Notes under the pieces: generated by a model
Told to the model about the DNA's origin: nothing
What the model saw: the letters and a program-made list of their open reading frames with translations, nothing else
Databases searched by the model: none
Position numbers and translations under genes: made by a program
Part shown: positions 62,826 through 64,000 of the stretch, piece by piece
Position numbering within the stretch: position 1 is the first letter of the stretch
Layout: each line of letters opens with the position of its first letter
NCBI GenBank assembly: GCA_017501255.1
Contig: JAFVXE010000028.1
Location: 62,001-126,000 of the forward strand
Source of the DNA: Clostridia bacterium
GTDB lineage: Bacteria; Bacillota; Clostridia; Christensenellales; Aristaeellaceae
Direction: 5' to 3'
DNA: 64,000 bases

Positions 62826-64000
62826 ATGAGCAGCGATATCTTAACCCAAATTGCCAACTTGGAAAAAGAAATTTCAACATATCCGATCGGATCCATTACG
62901 CAAAAACAAGTAAACGGAAATACATACTACTATCACCGCTACAGCGTGAATGGCAAACGTAAGGAAACTTACATACCCAAAGAGAACGTGGATGTATTAC
63001 GCCAACAAATCGAGCAACGCAAAGCTTTAGAGGCTAAATTAAAGGAACTGAAGAAGCTTGTTCCAAAACAAAAAGTGCCCGACAAGCAGCACAATTTCAT
63101 CACCAGTGTTCGCACGGGAGATGCCTTGCGCTCCTATTCAAACGCAGTTCGTCATTTCAAAAAAAGAAGCAGCTATCAGCAACTCCATGACTATGTACAT
63201 GGCAACACCGCCGACCGCGTGTTCATACTGTTCGGTCTGCGCAGAACCGGTAAAACAACCCTGATGCGCCAGATTCTTGCCGACATGTCCGACGCAGATC
63301 TTCGCAAAGCCGCCTTTATTCAGGTTGCGCCAGACAACACTCTTGCAGATGTCAACAAAGATTTGAAGTACTTAGAGCGTAACGGATACAAATACATCTT
63401 CATTGATGAAGTAACCCTGATGGCTGACTTTATTGAAGGCGCTGCATTGTTTTCGGATGTGTTTGCGACTTGCGGCATGAAAATCATTCTGTCGGGTACG
63501 GATTCTCTGGGCTTTCTGTTCTCAGAAGACGACCAGCTCTACGACCGCTATTTTCAGGTGCATACAACACACATCCCCTATCGGGAGTTCGAAGAGATCC
63601 TCAGTATCAAGGGCATTGATGAATACATTCGTTACGGCGGCACCATGAGCCTGAGCGGCATTCACTACAACGAAACCTCAACCTTTGCAAGTAAAGAAAG
63701 CACGGATGAGTACGTTGACAGTGCCATTGCAAAGAACATCCAACATTCGCTGCGATGCTATCAATACGAAGGACACTTCCGAAATCTTCGTCAACTGTAC
63801 GAACATAACGAATTGACCAATGCCATCAACCGAGTTGTGGAACACATCAACAAAGCCTTCATGCTGAAAGTTCTGACCGACGAGTTTGAATCTCACGATT
63901 TAGGAAGATCGGCAGCCAACCTGCGCAAATCCGGAATCGATATTCTGGATAAGATTGATCGTACGGCACTAAACGAACGCATCAAAACCATGCTGGACAT
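62826..64000 (+). CDS. AAA ATPase with DUF6788-like N-terminus, cut by the window end
   Basis: At least 391 aa are read with no stop before 64000. The start follows AAAGGATGG. Residues 1-80 resemble DUF6788-like short domains (SITQKQVNGNTYYYHRYSVN, then GKRKETYIPKENVDVLR) and a coiled coil. The ATPase domain has Walker A GLRRTGKTT (137-145) and Walker B YIFIDEVTLM, followed by IILSGTDSLG, the sensor-like pattern of the archaeal-type DUF4143/ATP-binding family. It resembles the ATPase at 40332 in class but not closely. Its role in the island is unknown. Confidence 0.8.
   Translation, partial: MSSDILTQIANLEKEISTYPIGSITQKQVNGNTYYYHRYSVNGKRKETYIPKENVDVLRQQIEQRKALEAKLKELKKLVPKQKVPDKQHNFITSVRTGDALRSYSNAVRHFKKRSSYQQLHDYVHGNTADRVFILFGLRRTGKTTLMRQILADMSDADLRKAAFIQVAPDNTLADVNKDLKYLERNGYKYIFIDEVTLMADFIEGAALFSDVFATCGMKIILSGTDSLGFLFSEDDQLYDRYFQVHTTHIPYREFEEILSIKGIDEYIRYGGTMSLSGIHYNETSTFASKESTDEYVDSAIAKNIQHSLRCYQYEGHFRNLRQLYEHNELTNAINRVVEHINKAFMLKVLTDEFESHDLGRSAANLRKSGIDILDKIDRTALNERIKTMLD

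Noticed and set aside
1..64000. tRNA or rRNA genes
   Set aside because: I saw no cloverleaf with a TTCRANTC arm or rRNA signature sequences in any intergenic stretch, though a short tRNA could be missed by eye.

Overview
The window looks like a chromosomal segment of an anaerobic, gut- or rumen-type Clostridia member (Bacillota), of moderately high GC. The signs are strong AGGAGG-type ribosome binding sites, LplB/YtcP-class ABC sugar importers without their own ATPase, cytoplasmic CAZymes, a SpoVT/AbrB-like protein, and intergenic hairpin repeats that resemble those of gut Clostridia. The genus cannot be fixed from sequence alone.

The left part (about 0.2-17.5 kb) is a plant-polysaccharide locus. 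Two sugar ABC importers (permease-permease-binding protein at 0.2-3.9 kb; binding protein-permease-permease at 8.4-12.0 kb) sit among enzymes without signal peptides: a parallel beta-helix protein, two GH43 enzymes with CBM6-like tails, a carboxylesterase and a GH31 alpha-xylosidase/alpha-glucosidase. An AraC regulator is divergent from the second importer. The picture is uptake of oligosaccharides followed by intracellular removal of side chains and esters. A GH88/105-type unsaturated glycuronyl hydrolase (22.0 kb) and a feruloyl-esterase-like protein (31.6 kb) extend the theme.

The middle (17.5-46.5 kb) is mostly housekeeping and accessory genes: an epimerase-MsrA-GrpB operon with overlapping genes, a HAD phosphatase, MATE and MFS exporters, a CDP-alcohol phosphatidyltransferase, the VTC-DUF4956-CotH trio, an Eis-like acetyltransferase, rhodanese-thioredoxin, two XRE-TPR regulators, an M3 peptidase, a Crp/Fnr-ferredoxin divergent pair, an AAA-DUF4143 ATPase, an FAD-Rieske oxidoreductase with a DUF255 protein, and a TnpV relic. 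Low-GC patches (19.75-20.25, 23.8-26.9 and 33.4-34.9 kb) point to transfer.

The right part (46.6-64 kb) is a defence/mobile island: an OLD-type ATPase-TOPRIM protein fused to a LexA-like S24 autoprotease domain but missing its P-loop; a KAP NTPase that has also lost its 5' end, facing away from the OLD gene; an orphan type I HsdR; a CHC2 zinc-finger/D5-like helicase replication module; and an McrB-McrC operon with a third gene for a large protein with a glycine-rich membrane segment. An unclosed AAA ATPase runs off the window end.

The strongest candidates for new biology are the OLD-TOPRIM-S24 fusion, whose spacing of catalytic residues matches LexA, and the three-gene McrB(EVE-like insertion)-McrC-membrane protein operon. 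Two genes in the island have a good Shine-Dalgarno but no AUG, GUG or UUG at the expected start (ACG for mcrC; AUC or ACG for the CHC2 gene). The adjoining 5' truncations of the OLD and KAP genes look like the scar of one deletion, which may also have removed hsdM/hsdS.
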